Of a DNA stretch of 64,000 nucleotides, positions 32,239-41,500 are shown piece after piece. The first letter of the stretch is position 1; every line of letters starts with the position of its first letter. This DNA is from CAIVAT01 sp964455285. GTDB taxonomy: Bacteria > Bacteroidota > Bacteroidia > Bacteroidales > FEN-979. A model generated the notes under the pieces. It did no database searches and had not been told where the DNA came from. It worked only from the letters and a program-made list of their open reading frames with translations. The stretch spans positions 26,687 to 90,686 of the forward strand of contig CAYVVG010000007.1 of NCBI GenBank assembly GCA_964455285.1. Reading direction: 5' to 3'. Position numbers and translations under genes: made by a program.

Positions 32239-35052
32239 ATGGATTACAATTTTCCGGAGATCGAGAAGAAATGGCAGCAATACTGGGTCGATCATAAGAC
32301 CTACCGCACCACCGAAGACCCGTCGAAACCGAAGTTCTACGTGCTCGACATGTTCCCCTACCCGTCGGGCGCAGGGCTGCATGTGGGTCACCCGCTGGGC
32401 TACATTGCCAGCGACATCTATGCCCGCTACAAACGGCTGAAGGGCTTCAACGTCCTCCACCCGATGGGCTACGATGCCTACGGACTTCCTGCCGAGCAAT
32501 ACGCCATCCAGACGGGCACCCACCCGGCGGTCACCACTGAAAAGAACATCGCCCGCTACCGCGAACAGATGGACAAACTCGGCTTCTGCTTCGACTGGGA
32601 CCGTGAAGTGAAGACCTGCGACCCCGACTACTACAAGTGGACCCAGTGGACCTTCATCCAGCTTTTCCATCACTGGTACAACAACCTCTCCGGAAAAGCG
32701 GAACCCATCGAATCCCTCGTGAAGATCTTCGAAACGGAGGGCAACAGCGGCGTTCAGGCCGCCGTAACCCCGAACTGGGGAAAGGAGCTGGCGAAGCGCG
32801 ACCGGACCTTCCCCGAAGAGTGGGACGGCATCTTCACCGCCGACCAGTGGAATTCGTTCCACGAAAAGCACCGGCACGACATCCTGATGAACTACCGGCT
32901 GGCCTACCTCTCCGACGCCCTGGTCAACTGGTGCCCCGAACTGGGCACGGTGCTGGCCAACGACGAGGTGGCCAACGGTTTTTCCGTCCGCGGCGGCCAC
33001 CCGGTCGAACGCAAGCTCATGCGCCAGTGGTTCCTCCGCATCACCGCGTACGCCCAGCGCCTCCTCGACGGGCTGGAGAAGGTCGAATTCTCCGACTCGC
33101 TCATCGAGATGCAGCGCAACTGGATCGGTCGCTCCGAAGGCGCCGAGGTGCACTTCCCCGTCCAGGGAAAAGAGCTGCAGCTCTCCATCTTCACCACCCG
33201 CCCCGACACCATCTTCGGCTCCACCTTCATGGTGCTGGCACCCGAACATGAGCTGCTGCCCGAACTCATCACCCCCGACCGGAAAGAGGCGGTCGAACAG
33301 TATGTGCTTACCGCGAAGAACCGCTCGGAGCGCGAGCGCATGGCCGAGGTGAAGCGGGTCACCGGCGAATTCACGGGCTCATACTGCCTCAACCCGTTCA
33401 ACGGCACCCCCATCCCCATCTGGGTGGCCGATTACGTGCTGGCCGGCTACGGCACCGGCGCCATCATGGCGGTGCCGGCCCACGACAGCCGCGACTATGA
33501 CTTTGCCCGGCATTTCGGGCTCCCGATCATCGAAGTGGTGTCGGGCGGCGATATCTCTGAAAGCTCGTACGATGCCAAAGACGGCATCCTCATCAACTCC
33601 GACTTTATCGACGGCCTGCCCGTGAAAGAGGCCATCCGCGCAGTGATCGGGCGGGTGGAGGAGATGGGCATCGGGAAGGGAACGGTCAACTACCGCCTGC
33701 GCGACGCCATCTTCAGCCGGCAACGTTACTGGGGAGAGCCTTTCCCCGTCTATTTCCGCGACGGCATCGCCTGCACCCTGCCCGAAGACCGGCTCCCGCT
33801 GCTGCTTCCGGAGGTGGACGCATACCTGCCCACCGAGACGGGCGAACCACCGCTGGCCCGGGCGAAGAACTGGTGCACCCCCGAAGGTTACCCTTACGAA
33901 ACCAGCACCATGCCCGGCTTCGCAGGATCGAGCGGCTATTACCTCCGCTACATGGACCCCCGGAACGACCAGGAATATTTCTCGAAAGAGGCGGTCACCT
34001 ACTGGCAGGATGTGGACCTGTACATCGGCGGCGACGAGCACGCCACCGGCCACCTGATCTACGCCCGGTTCTGGAACAAATTCCTGTTCGATACCGGTCT
34101 TTCAGTGAAGGATGAACCCTTTAAAAAGCTGATCAACCAGGGAAAGATCCAGGGCCGTTCGAGTCTCGTTTACCGCGTGAAGGGCACCAACACCTTTGTT
34201 TCCGCCGGGTTGAAGGATGAGCACGACACGCTCGAGATGCATGTGGATGTGAGCCTGGTGGAGAACGACCTGCTCGATACCGAAGGATTCCGCGCCTGGC
34301 GGCCCGACCTGGCCAACGCCGAATTCATCCTCGAGAATGGCAAGTACCATTGCGGCTGGGCGGTGGAGAAGATGTCGAAATCGCTCTACAACGTAGTCAA
34401 CCCCGACGACCTGGTCGAACGTTACGGCGCCGACACCTTCCGGCTGTACGAGATGTTCCTCGGTCCGCTGGAGCAGTCGAAGCCGTGGGACACCAACGGC
34501 ATCGAAGGCGTCTTCCGCTTCATCCGCAAGTTCTGGCGCCTCTTCCACGACGAGAAGAACCAGTTCCGGGTGAGCGGGGAAGCGCCTGCGGCCGAAGAGT
34601 TGCGCGTGCTGCACCGGACGATCAAAAAGGTGCAGGACGACATCGAGCGGCTCTCATTCAACACCGCCGTGAGCACCTTCATGATCTGCGTGAATGAGCT
34701 CACCGACCTGAAATGCAGCAAGCGCGCGATCCTGGGCGACCTGGTGGTGCTGATCGCGCCTTACGCGCCGCACATCGCCGAAGAGCTGTGGAGCCTGCTG
34801 GGGAACGGCGCCAGCGTCACGGCGGCCGCCTTCCCGGTGTTCGATGCGCAGCATCTCGTGGAGAACACCTTCGAATACCCGGTGTCGTTCAACGGCAAGA
34901 CTCGCTTCAAACTGGAACTCCCGGCCGATCTCTCCATCGCAGAGATCGAAAAAGCTGCTTTGGCTGCCCCCGAATCGGCGAAATGGTTACAGGGCAATCC
35001 CCCGAGGAAGGTGATCATCGTGCCGAAGAAGATCATCAACGTGGTGATCTGA
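32239..35052 (+). CDS. leuS: Leucyl-tRNA synthetase
   Basis: 937 residues. This class Ia synthetase charges tRNA-Leu. HIGH-type signature PYPSGAGLHVGH is at residues 40-51 and KMSKS at 711-715. The CP1 editing domain (about 220-420) includes TTRPDTIFGSTFMVLAPEH and YGTGAIMAVPAHDSRDYDFA with the conserved editing Asp. An insertion before KMSKS (about 630-700, with LVYRVKGTNTFVSAGLKDEHDT) is usual in Bacteroidota enzymes. The C-terminal anticodon-binding and tRNA-arm domains are complete. The long upstream leader is full of repeats. Confidence 0.97.
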   Translation: MDYNFPEIEKKWQQYWVDHKTYRTTEDPSKPKFYVLDMFPYPSGAGLHVGHPLGYIASDIYARYKRLKGFNVLHPMGYDAYGLPAEQYAIQTGTHPAVTTEKNIARYREQMDKLGFCFDWDREVKTCDPDYYKWTQWTFIQLFHHWYNNLSGKAEPIESLVKIFETEGNSGVQAAVTPNWGKELAKRDRTFPEEWDGIFTADQWNSFHEKHRHDILMNYRLAYLSDALVNWCPELGTVLANDEVANGFSVRGGHPVERKLMRQWFLRITAYAQRLLDGLEKVEFSDSLIEMQRNWIGRSEGAEVHFPVQGKELQLSIFTTRPDTIFGSTFMVLAPEHELLPELITPDRKEAVEQYVLTAKNRSERERMAEVKRVTGEFTGSYCLNPFNGTPIPIWVADYVLAGYGTGAIMAVPAHDSRDYDFARHFGLPIIEVVSGGDISESSYDAKDGILINSDFIDGLPVKEAIRAVIGRVEEMGIGKGTVNYRLRDAIFSRQRYWGEPFPVYFRDGIACTLPEDRLPLLLPEVDAYLPTETGEPPLARAKNWCTPEGYPYETSTMPGFAGSSGYYLRYMDPRNDQEYFSKEAVTYWQDVDLYIGGDEHATGHLIYARFWNKFLFDTGLSVKDEPFKKLINQGKIQGRSSLVYRVKGTNTFVSAGLKDEHDTLEMHVDVSLVENDLLDTEGFRAWRPDLANAEFILENGKYHCGWAVEKMSKSLYNVVNPDDLVERYGADTFRLYEMFLGPLEQSKPWDTNGIEGVFRFIRKFWRLFHDEKNQFRVSGEAPAAEELRVLHRTIKKVQDDIERLSFNTAVSTFMICVNELTDLKCSKRAILGDLVVLIAPYAPHIAEELWSLLGNGASVTAAAFPVFDAQHLVENTFEYPVSFNGKTRFKLELPADLSIAEIEKAALAAPESAKWLQGNPPRKVIIVPKKIINVVI

Positions 35053-35082
35053 CCCGGCTCGCCGGGAGGATGAAAAAGCCGT

Positions 35083-35340
35083 TCAGCAGCCCGGTTTTAC
35101 GTAAGTATAAAAAGGACAGTGACTCTCCTGCTGCAGCCGGGGAAAATGCTTCTCATTCAGCCAGCCCGACCGGAGGGTTCGCGGGTCGTAGCGGTGCTTC
35201 GCCGCCCGCACGGAATCGGCGGCGGACTGTTCCACATTTTTTTTAACTTTTCCGTTCTCATTTTTTCCTTTGTCATCCTGGGTAAAGGAGAGCAGGGTCA
35301 GGGCAATCGCGATCAGAAGCAGATGGAATCCGGTTTTCAT
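35083..35340 (-). CDS. Small exported hypothetical protein
   Basis: 85 residues from ATG 35340. The start MKTGFHLLLIAIALTLLSFTQDD gives a typical signal peptide or lipid-free export segment; the frame is open upstream but starts there would put non-signal residues first. The mature region is highly charged (KGKNENGKVKKN) and then contains AAKHRYDPRTLRSGW and two cysteines (SHCPFYTYVKPGC). No family is recognised. It is convergent with leuS, the two stops being 30 bases apart. It is a modest candidate because coding evidence is limited to the signal peptide and length. Confidence 0.5.
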   Translation of the reverse strand: MKTGFHLLLIAIALTLLSFTQDDKGKNENGKVKKNVEQSAADSVRAAKHRYDPRTLRSGWLNEKHFPRLQQESHCPFYTYVKPGC

Positions 35341-35427
35341 GTTTATGGGGTTTTTTAACTGACAAATCGCTTTCGTACCAGTAAGATCATCCACTCTTGT
35401 ATCGCAAGAGATATCGGGAACTGAGCC

Positions 35428-35526
35428 TTCCGTGTCTTCCGTGAAACCTTTTATCAACAGGATATCATCACATTTCATGGAAATGGGAACACGGAATTCA
35501 CGGAAAAAGGCACGGAAGACACGGAA
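35428..35526. repeat. Perfect inverted pair of CACGGAAGA words (family h)
   Basis: 35428-35443 and 35511-35526 are exact 16-nt reverse complements (TTCCGTGTCTTCCGTG). Further CACGGAA words fill 35490-35510. It lies in the 429-base gap between the small exported gene and the histidine kinase. The rest of that gap (35527-35687) shows nothing recognisable. Confidence 0.8.
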
Positions 35527-35687
35527 TATCAGTTTGAGATGTTCAAGCCTGGAAATGTACTGATATAAAAGTGACTGATCATTTTTTTATTTACCATTGA
35601 AATATAGGTTGACAGAAAAACAGTTTTTGAGTTATGCCAATCTCTGATTTCATGCAGCAAAAGTATCCCGGAAACATGCCGCAACCG

Positions 35688-35731
35688 GTTAACGACTGGT
35701 TATCGGGTTGTTAATGAGTTGTTAATGGCGG
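35688..35731 (+). promoter_or_regulatory. Four 11-bp direct repeats, candidate PhoB-type box
   Basis: GTTAAC (35688), GTTATC (35699), GTTAAT (35710) and GTTAAT (35721) recur at exactly 11-bp spacing, immediately upstream of the histidine kinase promoter. Direct repeats with an 11-bp period upstream of the promoter are the hallmark of PhoB/OmpR-type activator sites. A related set lies before the porin-pst operon. Confidence 0.6.
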
Positions 35732-35752
35732 CCGGAAGTCGCGGAAACCGAC

Positions 35753-35760
35753 TACTTTTG
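35753..35760 (+). promoter_or_regulatory. -7 promoter element for the kinase-regulator pair
   Basis: TACTTTTG, a perfect TAnnTTTG, lies nine bases before ATG 35770, so the transcript should have a very short leader or none. This supports 35770 over an upstream in-frame start at 35719, which would lie within the direct repeats. Confidence 0.62.
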
Positions 35761-35769
35761 TGGACCCGT

Positions 35770-37005
35770 ATGAAACACAGCCGAACCTACCTCTTCATCG
35801 CAGTCACAACCGTTGCCCTCCTGGCCATCCTGGGGATCCAGGTGTCGTGGATCCTGCAGACTGCCCGGATCAAGGAAGAGCTTTTCAGCGAAAAGGCGAA
35901 CATGGTCCTTTCCCGGACGGCGGATGCCCTGAGCAGCGACCAGGCAACCTGTAAAAGCCTGCAGATCAGTGCCGGCAGGAACGAAGTCAGAAAAGTGGAC
36001 TCGATTTTAAACCATTTCATGCAGGTGTACAAGATCCACATCCGGTACTCTTTCGATGTGAAGCCCGCGGCAGGAGCTGCCTATATGGGGGACGGCGTAC
36101 CGAAAAACGATCCTGCCTTCCAACCGGGCGCCTATGCCACCTGTGTGGGAGGTGAGGACGACCCAAAGGGACTGTTGCTGAAACTGGTCTTCCCGGATAA
36201 AAAGCAGTTCATCCTGGCCGAGATGGGCCCGATGTTCATCACTTCGGTGATCCTGATCCTCGTGGTGCTGGTGCTTTCGTGGCGAACCATCCTGTTCCTG
36301 CTGAAAGAAAAGGAGATCTCGGAGCACACTTCGGATTTCCTGAACAACATGACCCATGAGTTCAAAACGCCCCTCACCAACATTTCGCTGGCCGGGAGGC
36401 TGATCCTGAAGGAAGGCAACAGCGGGCAGGAAGATAAGACCCGGCAGTATGCAGAGATCATCCTCGATGAGAATGAGAAACTCCGGCTCCAGGTCGAGCA
36501 GGTGCTGAGCATGACGGCGCTGGAACGGGGTGAGATCCCGTTGACCCGGGCCCGGGTGGACATCCATGATCTCATCCGGGATTCGGTCAAACGCATGAAT
36601 CTCCGGATCGATCACAAGCAGGCGACCCTGATCCTGCACCAGGACGCGGAAAATCCGGTGGTGACGGGCGACGGGATCCATCTCACCGGCGCCCTGTGCA
36701 ACCTGATCGACAATGCCCTGAAATACTCCCGCGAAAACCCTGCGATCACGATCCGGACCTTCAATTCCGGACCGGCCGTGGTCATCGAAGTTTCCGATAA
36801 CGGGACGGGCATTGAAAAGAGATACCAGAAGAAGGTGTTCGACAAGTTCTTCCGGGTTCCCACGGGGGATGTGCATGACGTAAAGGGATTCGGACTCGGG
36901 TTGGCCTATATCAAAAAGATCGTCGGAATGCATGGCGGGACCCTCCGGCTTCAGAGCGAACCGGGAAAAGGAACGACCTTTGCAATCAGTTTACCCAATG
37001 CCTGA
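35770..37005 (+). CDS. Sensor histidine kinase (PhoR/RprX-like)
   Basis: 411 residues. TM1 is about 9-30, a periplasmic sensor region spans 31-155 and TM2 about 156-178. The dimerisation domain has NNMTHEFKTPLTN with phospho-acceptor His196. The ATP-binding domain shows the N box NLIDNALKYS (Asn315), the G1 box DNGTGI (Asp343) and the G2 box GFGLGLAYIKKIV. It should autophosphorylate and pass phosphate to the regulator encoded next. The coding regions overlap by eight bases. Common database names for this pair in Bacteroidota are RprX/RprY. The 11-bp direct repeats upstream instead suggest phosphate control (PhoR); see the porin and pst genes. The exact signal is not readable from the sensor region. 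Confidence 0.88.
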   Translation: MKHSRTYLFIAVTTVALLAILGIQVSWILQTARIKEELFSEKANMVLSRTADALSSDQATCKSLQISAGRNEVRKVDSILNHFMQVYKIHIRYSFDVKPAAGAAYMGDGVPKNDPAFQPGAYATCVGGEDDPKGLLLKLVFPDKKQFILAEMGPMFITSVILILVVLVLSWRTILFLLKEKEISEHTSDFLNNMTHEFKTPLTNISLAGRLILKEGNSGQEDKTRQYAEIILDENEKLRLQVEQVLSMTALERGEIPLTRARVDIHDLIRDSVKRMNLRIDHKQATLILHQDAENPVVTGDGIHLTGALCNLIDNALKYSRENPAITIRTFNSGPAVVIEVSDNGTGIEKRYQKKVFDKFFRVPTGDVHDVKGFGLGLAYIKKIVGMHGGTLRLQSEPGKGTTFAISLPNA

Positions 37006-37702
37006 AGATAAGACCCGGATATTGCTCGCCGAGGACGACCTGAACCTGGGGGTCCTGCTGGTGGATTACCTCGAAGCGGAAGGGTACGATGTCAAGCTGT
37101 GCAAAGACGGGGAGCTGGCGCTGAAAGCTTTTCAGGGCAGCCCGTTCGACCTCTGCCTGCTGGATGTCATGATGCCGAAGATGGACGGTTTCGCAGTGGC
37201 AAAAGCCATCAGGAGGGTGGATAAGGCCATTCCGGTCATCTTCATCACGGCCCGGTCGATGAAGGAAGACAAGCTGAAGGGCTACGACCTGGGGGCCGAT
37301 GACTATATCACCAAGCCGTTTGACGAAGAGGAGCTGCTCTGGAAGATCCGGGCGGTCATCCGCCGCATCCCGGAAAACCGGAACGAAAAACCCGCGGAGA
37401 TCATCCCGCTTGGGAGATATACCTTCGACGTCCATAACCAATCGCTATCCATTGATGGAAAAACCAGGCGGATCACCGAAAAAGAGAGGGAGATCCTTCT
37501 CTACCTGACCCGCCATGCCAACCGGCTGATCAAACGCGACGACATGGTCAAGGATCTCTGGGGCAGGAAAGATTATTTTCTGGGAAGAAGCCTCGACGTG
37601 TTCATCACCAAGATCCGCAGGTACCTGAATGAAGATCCGGCGCTGGAGATCGAAAGCGTGTTCGGCGTGGGTTTTATTTTTCACGTGACGCGTGACGCGT
37701 GA
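36998..37702 (+). CDS. OmpR/PhoB-family response regulator
   Basis: 234 residues from ATG 36998. The receiver has acidic residues Glu12-Asp13, phosphoacceptor Asp56 in LLDVMMP, Thr84 and Lys106. A winged-helix DNA-binding domain fills about 130-232 (RRITEKEREILLYLTRHANRLIKRDDMV, then GRSLDVFITKIRRYLNEDPALEIESVFGVGF). Proteins of this family bind direct repeats with an 11-bp period, such as those at 35688 and 51793, so autoregulation and control of pst are plausible. The last codons (HVTRDA) and the stop fall inside a CGTGACG heptad array that begins at 37683. Confidence 0.92.
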   Translation: MPEDKTRILLAEDDLNLGVLLVDYLEAEGYDVKLCKDGELALKAFQGSPFDLCLLDVMMPKMDGFAVAKAIRRVDKAIPVIFITARSMKEDKLKGYDLGADDYITKPFDEEELLWKIRAVIRRIPENRNEKPAEIIPLGRYTFDVHNQSLSIDGKTRRITEKEREILLYLTRHANRLIKRDDMVKDLWGRKDYFLGRSLDVFITKIRRYLNEDPALEIESVFGVGFIFHVTRDA

Positions 37703-37708
37703 CGGGTG
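37683..37708 (+). repeat. CGTGACG heptad array (family c)
   Basis: Three CGTGACG units and a partial fourth. The array encodes the last six residues and the stop codon of the response regulator gene. It is the reverse complement of the CGTCACY words at 8739. Confidence 0.8.
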
Positions 37709-37813
37709 CCATTGGGTTTCATTTCCGGTTAAATTTTATTTGACAAATGAAAAATATCGGGTATTTTCAATTTGTGAAATAATAATACTCCTTGTCTGAA
37801 ATTGTTTTTCACG

Positions 37814-38419
37814 ATGGAAACGTTGAAGAGAAAATTATTTCAGAACCTTGCCGGCCATTTGAAACAAAGGGGTGAAGAGGTTTATCAGTTGACCCTCGAG
37901 GACCATGCGATCCTGGCGCGGCTGAATCAACATCCCGGGAATCTGTTCGAATTTGTGGCTGCAAAACCCGGGAAACGACTGTTTGTCCTGATCGATGAAA
38001 TCCAGTATCTCGAAGATCCTTCCAATTTTCTGAAGCTGATCTACGATAAATATCATTCGCGGGTAAAGATCATTGCGACCGGAAGCAGCGCTTTTTACCT
38101 GGACCGGAAATTCAAGGACTCTCTGGCCGGCCGTAAACAACTGTTTGAGTTGTACACCCTTGATTTTGATGAGTTCCTCCTTTTCCGGACGCTTCATGGC
38201 ACCGATGATCTTCGATTCTGGCGCACCACGGATGGATCGGAAGTTGATTTTATCATTCCCTCGGGACCCGGAAATGGCAGCGCCATTGAAGTTAAATTTG
38301 AAGAGACCGGCTATAATCCTTCAAAATACCGGAAATTTCGCGAAAATTACCCGGGTTATCCCCTCCGGCTCAGGGCATTCCGGTCATCGGAAAACCAGAC
38401 TTCGCTGATAGCCCTGTGA
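37814..38419 (+). pseudogene. Decayed AAA_14/DUF4143-type ATPase
   Basis: The 201 residues from ATG 37814 contain pieces of a protein family that normally has about 380-400 residues. Present: LFVLIDEIQYLEDPSNFLKLIYD (Walker B), KIIATGSSAF (sensor), AGRKQLFELYTLDFDEFLLFR, and the DUF4143 end (FWRTTDGSEVDFII, AIEVKF, KYRKFRENYPG). Missing: the N-terminal Walker A region with GxxxGKT, and about 200 residues between the AAA and DUF4143 parts, where FLLFRTLHG joins directly to TDDLRFW. Both losses are in frame, so the reading frame survived but the ATPase cannot be functional in the usual way. Such proteins sometimes act in toxin-antitoxin-like or transport contexts of unknown role. Lack of Walker A makes the pseudogene call fairly sure. 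Confidence 0.78.
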
Positions 38420-38448
38420 GGTCACCATTCTGCCGGGATACAGAACCA

Positions 38449-38517
38449 CAGTTGCCTGTTGCCTGTTGCCTGATGCCTGATCAGATCGTCGATCGTAGAT
38501 CGTACATCGTAGATCGG
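38449..38517 (+). repeat. Heptad array, families e then d
   Basis: TGCCTGN units (38452-38480) are followed by ATCGTAN units (38482-38517), the same e-d order as in array B and at 57409. It occupies most of the gap between the decayed ATPase and the alpha-2-macroglobulin gene. Confidence 0.82.
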
Positions 38518-38592
38518 AATTCCGGTACACTCTTTGTTCCCTCCTTCCCTTTTGGTAATATTGTCCTCTCTTCCGGACGAAATCAAACCCGT

Positions 38593-41500
38593 ATGAAAAT
38601 TTCCGCACGTTTCCTTCTGCCGTTCATGCTTGTGACGGCTGCCATCATCTCTGTTCCCCTCTATTCCCAAAAGAAAGTAAAACCACCGGCTCCCTCTTTC
38701 GTCCGCTCGTCCGCTCATCCCTTCGCTATCTTGTGGCAGCAGGCCGACTCCCTTGCCGCCCTTGGCCAGCCCCGCTCGGCGCTGGAGGTGGTCGAAAAGA
38801 TCTACCGGCAGGCAAAAAAAGATCAGAACGATCCGCAATGGATCAAAGCGGTCATATACCGCATCCGGCTGAATTCGGAATTCCAGGAGGATTTCCTTCC
38901 CCGGATCATGGCCGGGCTGAAGAAGGAGATGGAAGAGGCACAGCCGCCATCCCGTCAGATCCTGCAATCCATCCTGGCCGAGGTTTACTGGAAATATTAC
39001 CAGAACAACCAGTACCGGTTCCGCGACCGGACCCGCATCGGCGGCAACCTTCCCGACAGTGTCGAAACGTGGGACCTCAACACACTGGCGCAGGTGATCG
39101 CGCAGACCTACCTGCTATCGCTCGGGCAGCCCGATTCGCTCGAAAAAACCCCCATCGGCCGTTATGAAGTCATCCTGGAAGCCGAAGTCTTCCGGGAGGG
39201 GACATCCGACAGCCTGAAGAAGGAGGCGGCACGGTTCACCCCCACGTTATACGATTTCCTGGCCGGCCGTGCCCTCGACTATTTCACTTCGGCCCAGGGA
39301 GGGATCAACCTGCCCGCCCGCCGCTTTGAAGTGGACCAGCCCTGGTACTTTTCGACACCCGGAGAATACGCCGTGCGGCGTGCCGCGATCCCGCCCGATC
39401 CCGGTGCACCGGCGAGCTACGCCCTGCGGATCTTCAGCGACCTGGCTGCCTTCCACCTCGACGATAAGGACCGCCGGGCGCTCATCGAGACAAACCTTCG
39501 CCGGCTGGAATTCGTGCACGAAAGAAGCACCCTGGCCGGGCGCGACAGCCTCTATGCCGACGCGCTGAAGAAATTCGAACATGCCGAAACCGCCTCCCCC
39601 TGGAGCGCCTCGGTTTCATTCGCCCGCGCCACCTTCCTCCATTCGCAGGGAGAGCGCTACCAGCCTTTCGTTCCGGGGCCCTTCAGGTGGATGATCCGGG
39701 AAGCACTGGAAGTTTGCAACCGGGCGGTACAGCTTTACCCGGGTTCGGAGGGGGGGGTGAATTGTTCTCTCCTCGCAAAGACCATCACACGTCCCTTCCT
39801 GCAGATCACCACCGAAAAAGCGGTGGTCCCTGAAAAGCCGTCGCTGGCCCTGCTGGGGGTGAAGAATGCCGGCGAGGTCTCGTTCCGGCTGGTCAAGGCC
39901 GATCCTGAACTGTACCGGGAAAAGAGCTCCGATCCCGACCGGGAAGCGCTCAACCGGTACCTGGCTTCACTCCCTCCCGTGAAGTCCTGGCAGCAGAAGA
40001 TACCCGATGAGGGTGATTATCAGCAACACCAGGCCCAGATCGCTCTTCCGGAGTTGCCGTCCGGGTTCTGGATATTGCTCGCTTTCCCGTTCCCGGAGCC
40101 TGCTGCCGCCGGATCCGGACCCGCCCACGCCGCCTTCTGGTCCACCCGGATCAGCTATGCCGGAAAGCAGAACAGCAACGACGGCAGTTACGGGTATTTC
40201 CTGCTCGACCGCGAAACCGGCCATCCGCTGACCGGGGCCGTCGCCGAACTGTGGGAAAAACGGTACAATTACCGCGAAAGGAATTATTCGGACCTCCGCC
40301 TGGAGGATTATCGCCCCGATGACCAGGGATATGTGGAAGTGCCTGCCTCCGGGAACGAGAACCGGGCCATGAACCGCTACCTCCGTATCCGACTTGACGA
40401 TGACCTGCTGGTGACCGACAACTTTTACCAGTACCCGGTCGTCCGGACTCCCGAACAAACCTTCACGCAGACCTTCTTTTACACCGACCGGGCGATCTAC
40501 CGGCCGGGACAGTCCATCCATTTCAAAGGGATCGTGATCACGCGGACGGGAGAGATCACGGCGATCCGTCCCAATCACAGGACCACGGTCGTATTCCGCG
40601 ACGTGAACGGTCAGAAGGTATCGGAAATGGTCCTGACATCCAATGAGTTCGGTTCCATCAGCGGCACCTTCACCGCCCCCCTGGGAGTGCTGGCCGGGGA
40701 GATGAGCATCGCCAACGAAACCGGTTCGGTGCCGGTGTCGGTGGAGGAATATAAAAGGCCCACCTTCGAAGTCACAGGCAACCCGGTGGAAGGGAACTAC
40801 CGGCTGGGATCGCCGGTGACGGTCACCGGCAGTGCGCTGGCTTATTCAGGCAATCCGGTCGATGGGGCAAAGGTCGGTTACCGGGTGGTGCGCCGTGCCC
40901 GGTTTCCCTATTGGGACTGGAGCTGGCGCTGGCCCATGCCGGCTTCGCCGGAAGTGGAGATCGCCGGCGGTTCGACCATCACCGGCAACGACGGCTCCTT
41001 TTCCATCACCTTCCCGGCATTGCCCGACCCGACGGTCGGAAAAGCGTCGATGCCGGTGTTCGATTTTACGGTCTATGCCGATGTGACCAGCGGCGACGGG
41101 GAAACCCGGTCGGTACAGCTGGGTGTTTCGGCAGGCTACCGCTCGTTGCTGATCGCCGCCTCGCTGCCCGAAACGGTCAACCTGGCGCTCGATACGTCGG
41201 CGAAGATCACTGCCGTCAACCTCAACGGCCGGAAAACCCCGGCGGATGTCACAGTCACCCTGCAACGGCTCCGGCAGCCCGACCGGGCGTTCCGGAAGCG
41301 GGCCTGGGAACGTCCCGACATGCACCTGGTCACCGCCGCGGATTTCAGGTCGAAGTTTCCTTATGATGTGTACGACGACGAAGACAACCCGGAAATGTGG
41401 GGCATACAGGAAACGCTGATCAGCAGGACTCTCCGCACCGACGCCGATTCCATCCTGGCGCTGTCCGGAGCCGGCGGGAACAAGCCTCTTCCCGGCACCT

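Noticed and set aside
31875..33249. Leftward frames with AETQRRR-like residues near 31900-32200, one continuing over leuS
   Set aside because: They translate the CGCAGAGA word repeats and the antisense of leuS; such peptides are a repeat by-product.
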